In this document: positions 23,095 to 35,519 of the stretch, piece by piece
How the letters are laid out: the number at the start of each line of letters is the position of its first letter
Position numbering within the stretch: the stretch's first letter is position 1
Notes under the pieces: generated by a model
The model's input: only the letters and a program-made list of their open reading frames with translations
Databases searched by the model: none
Told to the model about the DNA's origin: nothing
Assembly (NCBI GenBank): GCA_032164295.1
Contig: JAJHTX010000004.1
Span: forward strand, 2,046,001-2,110,000
DNA length: 64,000 nt
Reading direction: 5' to 3'
Source: Inonotus obliquus
Taxonomy: Eukaryota; Basidiomycota; Agaricomycetes; Hymenochaetales; Hymenochaetaceae
Position numbers and translations under genes: made by a program

Positions 23095-25495
23095 ATGGCA
23101 AACGACTTGGACAACCTCAGCGCGGATGACCTTCTGAGACGCATCGAAGGTTCAGAGCCTCGACGTAAACGACGAAAGCTACACATCGAAGATGACGAGT
23201 TGAACGAGACTGAGGCGTTCGTTGTTCCTGAAGACGAGGAGGATGAAGGTGAAGCACGAGGTAGCTCCGAAGCGGAAGAGTCTGGTAGCGATGAAGAGGA
23301 AAATGGAGAAGCAAGTGATGCTAATTCTGTCGATTTGGACGAAGATGTGTCGAGCAAGGATGAGGTTACAGATCGAGGCGTACCACGGCGCAGACACAAC
23401 TTTATAGAAAAGGAGGAGGCACCTCGAATACGTCTACCCACCAAATCTCACGTACCAGAAAAACGCCAGTTGAAGGAATCCGTGAGACCAAACTCTGTCT
23501 CGTCTTTCGCTGATCTCGGTGCCTCCAAAGACCTAGTAGCATCCCTAGCGGGAATGTCTATTCGAACTCCAACAGAGGTCCAGGCAGCTTGTATTCCACC
23601 CTTACTAGCTGGTATGTTCCTCGACTGTTATGTTCTCAATATACCAACTGTTCTGATTAACTTGAAGGCAGAGATTGTATCGGAAACGCAAAGACAGGTT
23701 CAGGGAAAACTATCGCCTTCGCATTGCCAATCTTACAAAAACTCTCCGTCGACCCATATGGAATTTATGCTCTTGTGCTCACGCCAACTCGGTGCGTATT
23801 GTTCCCATTTATCAGTGCAATGGGAAGTTAATATTTCGGTTAGTGAACTAGCATTCCAAATATCGGAACAATTCGCGGTGCTAGGTGCACCATTCAACAT
23901 TCAAACATCGGTAATTGTCGGTGGCATGGACATGATCGCTCAAGCTATCGAGCTCAATAATCGACCTCATGTTGTCGTAGCGACCCCCGGACGTATAGTT
24001 GACCATCTAAGGAGTTCAAGTGGCGAATGGGACCTCTCGCGAGTCAAGTTTCTGGTAAATAGTCCTTAAGAACTGCGCTCCAAGCATTCTCTTGACTAAG
24101 TGCTGTGTCCCAGGTTCTTGATGAAGCAGACCGTCTGCTAACTCCAAGTTTCGCACCCGAGTTGGCGTATCTGTTCAATGTGCTTCCGAAGGAAAGGCAA
24201 ACATGCCTCTTCACTGCAACGATGACCGACTCCATTGAGGAAATAATTGCTGCCCCTCCTCGACCAGGCAAACAGAAACCTTTTGTTCACAGAATGACTG
24301 CTCCGTATGCATTCAATAGTCTGTTGTACTAACATCACACTAACTCTGCACCCGTTCATTTCAGGACTGAAACTGTCGAGACACTCGAGCAGTTCTACCT
24401 TCTTGTACCTTCACACGTGCGAGAACCATACTTATTCCATCTCCTTTGCAATCCACCCGAAAGTATCGTGCATCTCCGACGTGACCCTCCAGAGCCAATC
24501 AAGGCATCAAAGAAACCCAAGTCGAAATCATCCAAGTCTCGCAAAACCAACACAACCAAAGATGATCCAGAAGCTCTAGAACAACCTCCACCTACAATAA
24601 TCTTCTGTGCACGTGCAAAAACAGCCGCATACCTCGCAACGCTCCTCCAAACCCTCGGAATCCGAAGTACCGCACTTCACTCACGTCTAACACAACGCGC
24701 TCGATTAAACGCCTTGGGATTATTCCGAGCACGTGTTGTACCGGTGTTGATATGCACGGATGTTGGAGCGCGTGGACTGGACGTTGATGATGTTGCTCTG
24801 GTTGTGAATTGGGACATGCCTCAAGAGCCTGAGGAGTATACACATCGGGTTGGACGTACAGCTCGGCGCGGGCGGAGCGGTCTAGCCGTTAGCTTTGTAA
24901 CCGAGCGTGACGAGAGCCGAGTGATCAGAATTGAGGGTCGGATTAGTAAGTTTCCATCCTTGGACACCGAGCATCTCATTGATTGATCTAATGATAATGA
25001 AATTTGTGTAGAAACGAAGTTGAAGGAGATGGCGTTACCTGAAGAAAAGGTGTTAGAGAAACTGAACGCTGTTGCTACAGCGAAACGATTGGCCAATATG
25101 GTGAGTAGTTGTATTTCCCTTTTCTGGTATCCAACCATCTCCGCAACACCGCAACTCCACATCTGAACTAGACCGATGTGGAGATGCGGCGCCATAAACC
25201 CGCGTTGGTGTACATGTGGGTGGTTCTCCCGCGAAGCATTTAAGGATCACCTGGCCTGGATTTCCATCCCACTATCTCGGGTCAAAAACATATCCCCCCC
25301 TACTTCGTCATCCGATCTTCTTCCATTCCTCTTTAGTAATTTTCTCTTTCCTATTTCCTACAATGACTGACCTGCTGACTTGCCTTCTGCTCCACCTCAT
25401 ATTCAAATCTCTCATCTTAGGAAGTACACGATTCTGAATTTGGAAAGAGGGAGGAGATCCGCAAAATAAAGCATGCAAAGCGGGAACACATATAG
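23095..25495 (+). CDS. DBP8: DEAD-box RNA helicase DBP8/DDX49
   Basis: DBP8 is a nucleolar ATP-dependent RNA helicase needed for early 18S rRNA processing and 40S assembly. Seven exons (23095-23611, 23668-23791, 23844-24054, 24114-24304, 24365-24945, 25012-25100, 25421-25495) join in phase into 595 residues. The first 130 residues are acidic and Ser-rich with a basic patch (RRKRRK). Motifs occur in order: Q-motif region FADLG...[16 protein letters not shown], Ia [65 protein letters not shown] Lys/Ser-rich insertion ([12 protein letters not shown]) lies between motifs III and IV. The start ATG is in AACCATGG. The last intron is 320 nt, against about 50-70 for the others, and holds a strong inverted repeat. 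The last exon ([20 protein letters not shown]) is family-like. Confidence 0.94.
25149..25189. repeat. Imperfect 15-bp inverted repeat in the last DBP8 intron
   Basis: The arms at 25149-25163 and 25175-25189 match at 14 of 15 positions and flank an 11-nt loop. They lie inside the unusually long final intron of DBP8 (25101-25420). Confidence 0.7.
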
Positions 25496-26987
25496 GAGCC
25501 CGCTTTTAGTCCGCTGGTCAAAGTTTTTCAATGCAAACGATCGAATTGAAATGTCAATACTTCTATCTATGCATGTGTTCCCTGCATACTTCCCAGACGG
25601 CATGTCCATCGTATCACAGGACGAACTGCATCCCTCCCAATTAATTGAAGAATGGACGCCACGTCACTGGGGGCGATAACCGACGGCTTCACACATACAC
25701 ATTCAAGAACTGAAGAATTCCAGTACTATGTGTCTCCAACGGTCGGAGCCAACCGATGTCCACTACTCAGACCAAGATGGAAAAACAAAGTCGGTCTGCA
25801 TAACAAAGAAAACGAAAGGAAAACTTCCATCGCTTCAAACACTAAGTACTTCTACACTTTCACATCTCTCTTCCATTTCGGTTCGCTCCCTATCTTCATT
25901 ACAGTAAGATTCCCATCTCGCTCCCCTCCGTCTAGTACCCTCAATCGAATCTTTTTCTTCTTCCCGTCCACTTTGTTTCGTACAACGGAATACCGGAAGT
26001 GCTTATAGAACGGAAGTTCGGAACGTACGATCCGTTCTTTTCATCGTCATTTCTGTGTATGTTATTCCACAATTCCGTTGCTCTGCTCTTCTCCTATTCC
26101 GCTCCCCGTGATCCTCAGACGATATTGTGGTGGTATAAATTGTGTCACTACGATTCAACATGGACATAACACGTAGTACTACTGAACGTCACGCGATACA
26201 ACTCGAAGACGTTTAGGGTAGGGCAAAGTTCATCTGACCAACTGACAACTCCGTAGTAATTCAACGAACTACTTCGTTTTGTCTCCTCGTGTTCGATTTG
26301 GAGCTGAAAGAAGCGGTCCGTATCAGTATACAACCGATGTATACTGCATTCTGCATCTGTATGAAATACCACAAGTCTACCCTTCTCCGCCCCACCCACC
26401 TCTCCGTACCTTCTTTGATTTGAATGTGACATTGTGTGTGTTGTGTTACCAAAACCAAAACCATGACCACGTCACGATGACGTCACTCCGGCAACACATA
26501 TATACAAACACAAGTATATGTAAACACGAGTAAATGATCGAAAATAAACTTTAAAGAAAGACTAGTACTTACTCCTGTTTCAATTCCAAGAAGAACAAAA
26601 TGTATTTGGGTTCGAGTGAATAATATTATGAATTTATCTGATAACATTACAAGCAAGTACACACAACGTTTACCCTTACTATGCGGGGATTTGAATATTG
26701 ATCTTCCGACTCGGATCTCTACACATCAGATAAATAAACTCAGATTAGTACAACTCGATCCACTAGGAATAGACCGATAGACCGAATTAACATTGGACAT
26801 TGGACATTGGTTATTGCCAGTGGTCATTGGACAGGCAGATAGGAGGTAGGAAGGCAGGAAGGTTGGGAGATAGGGGGTGAGGAGGTGAGGAGGTGAGGGT
26901 GAGAAAGTTTTGAAGAAGAAAAGATGAACGGTGAAATACAGTCCTACATAACAACTTCACAACTATCAAACAATCGACCAATCAAGA

Positions 26988-27032
26988 CGACCAATCAACC
27001 AACCAACCAACCAACCAACCAATCAATCAATA
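26988..27032. repeat. Tetranucleotide microsatellite (AACC)n grading into (AATC)n
   Basis: About eight AACC units are followed by AATC units. They end about 20 bp before the left end of the TIR element. Confidence 0.85.
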
Positions 27033-27051
27033 ATTAAAGCCATAACTGTTA

Positions 27052-27704
27052 AGGTAGGGAAAGTATAAACTCGACTAGGTGTCACAGTGTGACTGATGAC
27101 CCTGAGAGACCCTGAGCTTACCCGATTTGGAAGGACCCTACGGCAAAAATCTCGGGGTCGAATTTGAGAACAGTGGTAGTCAGCAATTGGGCTAGCAGAA
27201 TCCCACTTAAACCTTGACAGAATACCAAAGTAAGGCTCATCTTACCATGAATTAGCTCCCCTGGCTCTCTCTTGGTAGTAGGAAGATAGATTATAAATGC
27301 ATATTAGTCATATATTAGTAATAGATGTTAGTCATAAGTAAATTACTATATATAGACTGTACTTGTCATGCTGTGTCCGCCAAGAGCGGCAAAAATTCTG
27401 ATGTCGAAATTTTCAAAATTTCTGAAAACCTCACCAGAGTGCTGGAAAATGAATTCTGAGCCATTTGGCACAAAAAAGGTTTATTCCATTACCGAAAGGT
27501 CAGGGGTCCATATTTTTCAATTTTAAAAACATACATATGATTGTAATTGTTATTAGAAGAGATCTATGGGAACCAAATTCGAGTTTGTGTTGAGTGGAAG
27601 TTGCAGTTAAGAAAGGGTCCAGAGTCACCGGATGAGGCAAGTCAGGCCAAGTCAGGGTTGCATGACGCGCGTCACACCTAGTCGAGTTTATACTTTCCCT
27701 ACCT
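27052..27704. mobile_element. 653-bp non-autonomous DNA transposon (MITE-like) with 31-bp terminal inverted repeats
   Basis: The left end (27052-27082, starting AGGTAGGGAAAGTATAAACT) and the right end (27674-27704) are perfect inverted copies over 31 bp. Both are flanked directly by the dinucleotide TA (27050-27051 and 27705-27706), which fits a TA target-site duplication as in Tc1/mariner-type elements. Beyond the perfect part the ends stay loosely similar, with ACCCTGA and CCTGACTT/CCTGAGCTT blocks. The interior is AT-rich and holds no transposase-like frame, so mobility would need an enzyme supplied elsewhere. The family cannot be named from this one copy. Confidence 0.8.
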
Positions 27705-28892
27705 TACTTACTACCTACGCGTCTCTCATATATCTTATACTCCACACGTATATCATAGGTTTACCCGTCCCCGTCCCTAGACCTATCGATATCTACTCCT
27801 TATATCAATGTTACGTTCGTCAGCACCCACTGGTTCGTTCATAAAAGCGGAACTTCTCAGAAGGCCAGAAGGTAACATACAATTGGTCATTGGCCAACAA
27901 CATCATGAAATGAGAAACACCCCAGCCCCGAATGCAGAGTCGGTCCGAAAGGGAAGGGAAAAATGGGAAGGAAGGAAGCAACGTAATTTCAAATTTCACT
28001 TCTGTATGCCGTACTTATGTAGCTGCATGTCCTGCACTATCTCGCGGAAAATCTTTAAGGTCGGACCGAAAGCTCGCTCCAATATTTGATCTACAAAAAT
28101 GCGCATGCATTTTGCTATTGGTTACCACTATTGCTCTGCAGCTACTTCTGCCACTAAAAGCTACGACCGCATGGACAAAGCGATGATTGGATGCGCCACA
28201 TCATGAACCCGGGTAGAAAAAAGAGGAATCTCCGAAAAAGTAAATGATGCGTGTATGTAGGTACACCTACTTTTGATTTACATATTGCGAGCGATGGATT
28301 GATGACGATGAAGGACAGCGTTGCAAACAGCTAAAAAAAGTAAAGGGAAAATGCAACATGGAGTATTGAGGAAAATTTGAGTGACAAAACAGAATAAATG
28401 CCAGAAGAAGAAAGTGTCGCAAATAAAACGGTATAAAGACAACATGTTAACAGACGTTTATGAAGATGGGGTGGGAGAAAGAGAAACGACCTTGATTGGC
28501 GACGGGAAGAGCGGAGCAGGTAAGGCACGGGGGTCTCCGATGATGTAGTCCAGGCGGGGAGTCCCTTCCCCAGATCGATCGACACCCAGTACCAACTGAA
28601 TGAAAGGGAGAAGTTGCACAATCATAGTGCTCTACAAAATTATCATGAGGTGAGAGGGGCGATAACAATGTAAAACATAATGCAGTGCGGGTATTAGCAG
28701 AATAGAGAACGGATCGGAATAACGCGACCAATGATAATGATACAAACGTGTTTAGTTTTTTGGCGCGTGGCAGACTAGTCGATGACGTGATTCGTAGGTG
28801 TACATTAGACTTCGTGTATGGCCTTAGGCGAGAGGTACGTTTTGAGGTAAAGGAATGGATCGGGAGCGAATAGAGCAAGGATCTACAGAGCT

Positions 28893-30500
28893 TCATATTG
28901 TGCGCTGGAGGCAAAAATGTGTTAAATTGCAATTGTACGCGTCGCGAGAAAAACCCACATACTTTCACCATGGACCACTGGACGACTACCTCGCGGATGC
29001 GATCTAGGAGCATTGTCCGGCATTGATCGCAACTGAGATGCTCTGCTAGCGAGTGGAGTGTTGACTCGATGGTGCTGGCACTGAGATCCGGTCGTGCTTC
29101 CCAGGTAAGGTACGCCGTGGCAAGTGACCAAGCTCGTGTAACCGCCTTCTGCTCTGTAAAGTCACAGGTCTGCGTTGGAGCGTGAGGTTTGGGTGGCACA
29201 ATGAGCAGTCGCTTCAACTGGAAATGGAAATTGCATTAAATTAATTAAGGCGACTTTCGGGAGTAGAATCGGAATCACGTACCGCGTCTATTCTCCCGAG
29301 ATGCAGGAAGAAAAGTTTCTTTAGATAAACAGGGCCGATCTTGATTGCCGTTTCATCGGTCAGGGTGGGAAGTTGGAAGGAAAGAAGATGTGACGACGTG
29401 GTAATCGCGAGGTCCTGCAGGTCATTGGATGCGGCCAGAGCGTACACGTCCAGCGGATTCGTGGGAGCGTATGAGAGGAGTAACTGATGTAAAGGAGCGC
29501 CAGGCGCTATGAATCTCCTCAAAGGTAAACCATAGACTTTGCATGCGGTAACAGCAGTCGATAAATCCGCGAGTGACGGGTAATAATGCGCGCAAGACAT
29601 CTCGTAAACTGAATGCAGAACGATGTTCATCACCGCCGAGGTCTCAGCTAAGCTTAAAACGGGGTCTGAATCGGCTTTCTCGCGAGAAACCGGTAAATGG
29701 CTGTTAAATCCATTTCGCGACGCAGAGATAAGGCGCTTTGTGTTCACGTAGAAGAAGACTGAGTCGCAGGTGAGAATAATAAGGTCGGTTGAATTGTCGC
29801 CGTCGGATTGCGGGAAGAAGGTAGTCGAAACGGATATACATGTATTCCCTTCCGACTTATCGTCGACGGTGGGCGAGCTGGCTTGCGAATCCTGTCAAAG
29901 CATAATATAGGAACCTGGTCAGCATAACAGTCAATGGGGCCGCCGAGACGATACAATAACGAAATTCAGCGGGCATCGGCGCCGGAAATCCGACCAAGAA
30001 CGTTTGCTGAGCTGAGCACCAAACGTGACCGTTGCCAAGCATTTAGGGAGGAAAGAGAGTGGAGATGGATTAAAAATATGAGTGGCAACTCACAGGCGGA
30101 GTCAGAATAGGCGAGAAGCCGCAATCCGACTTTATACTACAACTGGCGTTCGAGACGTCAGATAAGCCGAGATCACCAATACCCATAGCGTTCTCCCAGT
30201 CCGTCGTGAAGTCATTAAAGCCAACAGCCAAAACATCTTCCATGGTCAGGACTTGGGATGTTGTAAGAAGATCGTTCGTCGTGGTGGTAGAGATAATAAC
30301 GTTGAGCGGTTGAATCGCCGCGACGTCTTCCTCGGGAGGGTTATGAGGGATTTGCAAAGACACTGGAGAAAGAACTTGAAGCAACAGGTGAGCAATTAAA
30401 CAAATGAAGGAGTGGAGGCGCGCGTACTTATTGTAGAGAGGCGTATGAGCTGGTGGGCACTAAAACTCCGCGTTCTTAGTATGCCTCTGGGCTGATCCAT
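28893..30500 (-). CDS. BTB/POZ-like protein of the basidiomycete type
   Basis: Five exons (30500-30428, 30374-30094, 29891-29283, 29217-28963, 28904-28893) join in phase into 409 residues. The central part has the pattern of mushroom BTB-like proteins: STDLIILTCDSVFFYVNTKR, a strand-and-helix block in which the residue is recorded as held from birth (LISASRNGF), then LADLSTAVTACKVYGLPLRR, NPLDVYALAASNDLQDLAI and VYLKKLFFLHLGRI. A Cys pair (LSCDQCRTMLLDRI) lies near the C-terminus. The last exon is only 12 nt and gives R-T-I-stop, an ending I associate with this family. BTB folds usually mediate protein pairing or recruitment to cullin-3 ligases, and the target here is unknown. The second intron (202 nt) is long and could hide a small exon. 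Function is inferred from fold only. Confidence 0.75.
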
Positions 30501-31113
30501 CACTTCTATTTAAGGAAACTGAAATCAATGCCCAACATCCGACAACCGAACTGGGGTTACGTCATCTACAAACTCCAGCTTCCGACTACAGAGAAGAGGG
30601 TCCTTAATTAAAATTTTGAGATCACATGAATATAGTAGGACCTTCCATTTTTATACTTTGGACTTCTCAAAGGGCCGAGAGACAGGGTTATGTAATGTAT
30701 ACCTACTGAGTCTCTCCGTTTCTATAGCGGCAGCGGCCACTTCGTGGAAGACAGATAGCGGCACAGACAGGAAGGAGATTAAGGTATGTGGTGCATCTCC
30801 GAATGTATGTATCATTCTTCACCTTTTCAAGAACTACCTTCTGTCACCCCTTCTCCCTAGTATGTCCTTGAAAGTCCTTCACTTCACATTCTATTTATAC
30901 CTTATTGGAGATGCTCCATCCCCGCAACTTTCCGTCGTATTACGATAAGATTTGATCAATAGCTTCAACCACGAGGCTTCCTCGAGTATTGTCCACGCGA
31001 TTACAAAGAGTCGATTAGACTCTTGCAGTGCGTTCAGATTGTATGGCCAGAAGAATAGGACGACAGCAAATGGCGATCATCTCTGAGTCAGTGGCCACCT
31101 GAGTTATATTCCT
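30501..31113. other. Intergenic, BTB-like promoter and RTP1 3' flank
   Basis: This 0.61-kb gap lies between two minus-strand genes. It contains the BTB-like promoter and the RTP1 3' end. No other gene is supported. Confidence 0.5.
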
Positions 31114-34100
31114 TCAAATCCCAAGTACGGCATTCCGTAACTGCTGGAGCAGCTCGGCAGTCTCGCGTGCCATAACCCGCACCACTTGGTCTTCGTCTGT
31201 CGTGGATACATACCCAAGTACAGATGACATGCCCTTCATCTCCATTCCCGATGGAATAACGCCGTTGCTTCCGGGTAACCGGTCCTCCTCGTATATACGC
31301 GTTATTTGGGATCGCAAAAGCAGTGAAAGAAAATGCAGCGCAGCGCGCCGGAAAGGGGGAACTTTCGGATTGGCTTCCGCAGGCCGCGCATCCATTGTGC
31401 TTGATGTTCTATCATCAATATCAGTATCCACCTCGGTCGTACCTGCCTCCGTCTTTCTTCCTGCCGAGTGAGGAGCGAGAACCACGTTGTTTTGTTTTGC
31501 AGTACCTGCTTCCGGACTCGCATTGATTCCTGACTGATATCCAGTTTCCCCACCGACGTCACCTAGACGGGTCGTGGTCTTTTCATTGGTCTCTTCTCGA
31601 GAATTGGAGCCCAATTTGATGACATCTGGTGAATGAGAATTTCTCGGAATTCCTGGCTCTCTTCCGGCCGGTGTTGGGCGAGCGGACTCGACCTGCACGA
31701 GGTCGACCATTGAGGCGATTAGATCGGCAGAGTATATGCTTAATGAAAGTATATTCGTATCTGCTGCTGTCGCCAATAACGACACCGCAGATGTTCGCAG
31801 GGTTGTTGGCAAATGAGATGCTCGCACGACCGCTGAAAGACTTGGGACAATGATATCAACTGTAGATAACATGAACAGGTTAGCAAGACTTCTTCCTTCG
31901 TTGAACACATGGATATTTCGCCACTCGTCACGCCAGCAAGACGGCGAGGGTGCCGGAGAAGAGAAGGAAGTGAAATGAAGTGGCAAGAAGTGATGGCAAT
32001 TTACCGTATTTCCCAAGCGCACCCCCGCAACGCTTGATCACCTGTTCCAGAGCCTCCCCAACTCGCACACGCAGGTCCACCTCCCTCGTCGTCATCGTCC
32101 CCACCGATCCGCCTATGCCACCCAGGCCCTTCGAGTACTCATCAACGAGGCTCTTGAGAACCTCCCGACCGAACCCATCGACCATCGCAGCAAGTCCCTG
32201 AACAGCATTCAAAAAAATGTACGAGTCCTCGTCCTGGATCGATTGCATGAAGATCGATAGAATCGCTGGCACGAGTGCTGAATCGACCGATGGAGCACTG
32301 ATTTCTGCGCCTTGCACCGCGTTCACAGTTGGCGACGTCCCCGCGCTCAGCTCGTTTTTATCGCTCTTCCGCACCGTAGTCACTTTGGCTGGCGCAACAA
32401 GTTCCCGCAATAACATTAACCCGTGAGCTCGGAGAGGCAGCAATGGGTCCTGTAGCAATTTTAATGCCTGTTGATACTTCTCCTGGGGACTCTCTTCCCC
32501 CGTATCTCTCGCCTCACTCTTCCTTGGGGCGGCTGGGCTGGACGATGCCAAACGAGCTGTAAGCGTTATCCGCGCCTCTCTCGCTCGCGGGCGGAGTGCA
32601 TCGGAGGCAGAGTTCGCCAGCGGTTCAAGCTGGGTGTATATCTCATTGAGTGATGGCTCATTCCTAGGTGATAATTCAGGATTCTCTGTACGTTTCCCTT
32701 AAATGACCCACTTTCGCTGATGTCACGTAACAGCCTTACCTTGCAGAAGGGTGAGTAACAAGTTTACCGCCGTCATGCTTAAGTGCTCCTTCCTGCTTAC
32801 GCCCTCCAAACCAGGCGCAAGGTCTTCGTCATCGCTATCACCGCCATCTTCATCATCATCCTCGGGCACAAATTTCAAGCTCTCCCGTGACATCTTTCCA
32901 TATCCAACGCGGTACTTTCCGGATTTACGTACCACATCATCCTGATCCAAGGACATTTTGATGAACATCAACATACGGGTCACGTCCGGGCGTCGCAGTG
33001 GACTGTCTTTCGCTGCGTCAACACCAACTTGAGAGGATATTTGCATGCTGAGTTTGAAGAGGAGTAGCTTCCTGGACGACGCCCTGAGTTAGTTTCCTAA
33101 TGATACTCAGATAAGGATTGAACGAAACGCACCGCAATGGATCACCTTCATTACCTGTTCTGACATGCTCATCGAGAATGCGAAGATAAAGTGCCGAGGC
33201 GACGTCCTCCCTCTTGATAGATTTGACGAATTGCGCAAAGAACAGAGGACGGGGGTGCAGGTTAAGAGGATTGTCTTCTTCATTCTCCTCGCCATCGAGC
33301 TTGCCTTCTTGGAGGTCCGCAAGCTGCGACAAAGTGAGCGGAGGGAGGGACGTCGATCTCTCGAAGATACGCAGCTCTCCGGAATCATCCGAATCCCACT
33401 CCCCAGCATGCCCTTGAATCACCTCCCAAAGTGCATCAACGACCTCACCTTCCCCAGCTATCCGAGACCAAATCCCCAACAAACTCTCGACGATCTCGCG
33501 CATCATTGGGTCAGCTGTCCTGCTTACTCGGAGATATTCGAATAGGGTGTACAGCTGGTTCCCGACGGGTGTGAGGAGTATATCCACGAGCTCAGGAGAT
33601 GGATCGGTGTTCATTAGGATAGTTGATAATGCGAGTACAGCTTGGGATGGTGGCAGAGTGATTATGTTCGTTGCAATCGCGCGAAATTCAGCGGCCTCGT
33701 CTGTGGGAATTTGATCTGGCTGTTCATCGGGTGTTGGGCCATGAACCGCGTGCACCTCTGGCGCTGAACGGGGGACAGGCTTGAAAGAGTCCATCAAACA
33801 CCAATCAAGGACGCGTATCCGAATGTCAGGTTTCATTTCATCCCCCGACTGGCCCCTCGCAGACAGCATTCGCGACAGCGCGAACGCTGCTGCACGTCGA
33901 TGAGAAGGAGGTGCAATGTTGTCCATAGCCGGACTCAGCAAGTGTAGAAGTCGTGGAATTATTATCGGATAATACTCCTTCATAATGAAAATCAAGCGTC
34001 AAGAATACCAAACGCTTGATTCGTTACTTTATCGGAAAGCTTACCTCGGGAGACATGTTCTGAGGAAGAGTATTAAGAACGTTAGACGTTGACTGAAGCT

Positions 34101-35076
34101 TTTCAAGTGGCGCTTCTGTTGAAGATACATCCTCTCCAAATACGGATGACAATAACCCGACGATGCCAGTCGGACGCAGAAGTTGCTCTGTGGAGAGAAT
34201 CCTGCACACTTTGTGCACATATAACGGCTTCTGCATCCTTCTCATAATGGTGCCTAAGGCGGTAATAGACTGAGCGGTCTGCGAGCTGCCGGGAGAATAG
34301 GTGAGAACATATCAACTCATTAGAGCGGAAAGATGACGTTAGATTAATAATATTACTCACTCGTTGAGAAGACGTGCAACGTATGGCTTGAGGTTCGAAG
34401 CGGACGTGATATCCCTGCGCACGCTATTGGGTAGCCAAGCCAGGAAGATACATGCTTTTAGCAGATCTGTGAATCCACGGTTCAACACTGTCATCGCAGC
34501 CAAAGTCATCGAATGAGGCCCGTGTGGCCCTTCAGGTAGTACGATCCTCAACAGTCGGGTAACAAAGTCGAAGAGGAGTGCATATTCTTCATGCGTCGCT
34601 GTGAGATCAATGATCTGTGCTCCGGGAGGAATATGAAGAGGATGCGTTGTCTTGCCGGGTGCTGTCGGTACGATACGAGAGAGAAGGAGCTCAGTACCCC
34701 AATTGAAAGCCACAGAAAGATGCGTCCGGATCTGCGCCATATCCTTCGCACCTATCAAAGAGGAAGCTGAGGCGCTACTGCTCTGCCGGGTATCATATTC
34801 CAAGAGGAGACTATGCACGCGCTCGATAACGTAGAGCGAGGCGTATGCTGTGTCCAACTGTAGATCTGGTAGATCTAAGGAGCGAGTACGGGTTACACCA
34901 TCAACGATAGCGTCGAAGTGTTCAAGGCGAGCGCGCAGAACGCCCGGAAGCTCGCTCGGATTGGATGCCTTGTTCTCATTCGAGTTCGTTGCAGAGACGA
35001 TTGCACCGGCTTTGAGCACAGACTGCAAAGAAAGGGAGTTGGGCCAAGAGCGATTTTGCTGAGGTGCGACACTCAT
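31114..35076 (-). CDS. RTP1: RTP1/TANGO6-type HEAT-repeat protein
   Basis: Six exons (35076-34361, 34285-34045, 33977-33133, 33083-32740, 32685-32005, 31859-31114) join in phase into 1190 residues. The protein is a long alpha-helical HEAT-type solenoid. The C-terminal third carries the two blocks that mark the family. The first runs from KLLQDPLLPLRAHGLMLLREL through DSYIFLNAVQGLAAMVD to VRVGEALEQVIKRCGGALGKY (RTP1_C1-like). The second has FRRAALHFLSLLLRSQI and VMARETAELLQQL (RTP1_C2-like). In yeast Rtp1 acts in cytoplasmic assembly and nuclear import of RNA polymerase II. The animal relative TANGO6/TMCO7 was named from a secretion screen. An acidic loop (PEDDDEDGGDSDDEDLAP, exon 4) is present. 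The ATG at 35076 (MSVAPQQNRSW) is the first in frame. The gene is divergent from the aminotransferase gene. Confidence 0.9.
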
Positions 35077-35190
35077 CGCCGTAGGGTGTGGTAGTACAGA
35101 GCTCACTATAAACCAATTGCTCTGGTAAGTATGACGAGCATGACGAGCATCGGGAAATGACGGTGATCCGAATCCGATCAATTTGTCATT

Positions 35191-35272
35191 AACTACGTAA
35201 TATGATCACGCTCCGTTGTAGTGTCAGCAACTACGTATTAGTAATATGGTCACGCTCCGTTATAGTGTCAGC
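35191..35272. repeat. Tandem duplication in the RTP1-aminotransferase promoter
   Basis: Two adjacent imperfect copies, 35191-35228 and 35229-35272, share AACTACGTA, AATATGRTCACGCTCCGTT and TAGTGTCAGCAACT blocks. The second copy has a small insertion. They sit 115-196 bp upstream of the RTP1 ATG. Confidence 0.8.
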
Positions 35273-35519
35273 AACTTGAAGGTGAAGCACGCCATAGGTC
35301 TCTTCGATGAGTTGCTCGTCTACGCCGACTTCCGATCACGGCCATTGGGGATTAGCATGCGCGTTGTGGGTGCTTCTTGTTTCGCTTGTCGTCAAACATT
35401 TTGCGATGTTCAGCGCGTAAAAACAGCATATCAATAGACAGCGAGCAACACGCGTAATCTAAAGTTCATTCCCCATGCGAGCCTGCTTACTCATGCAGTT
35501 ATACTGGGCACTGTTATCA

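Larger units (their letters stand above)
25496..28892. other. Gene-poor 3.4-kb interval containing a TIR element and simple repeats
   Basis: No gene is supported here. The interval contains a CATTGGA-type degenerate repeat (about 26790-26835), GGAGGTGA-type runs (26870-26900), an AACC microsatellite and the TIR element, which are listed separately. The last 400 bases are the 3' flank of the BTB-like gene. Confidence 0.5.

Noticed and set aside
26988..27032. Possible CRISPR-like or telomere-like array
   Set aside because: The units are four bases long without spacers. It is a plain microsatellite.
31114..35076. Assigning this HEAT protein to importin or exportin families
   Set aside because: The two C-terminal blocks match the RTP1/TANGO6 pattern, and no importin-N block is visible.
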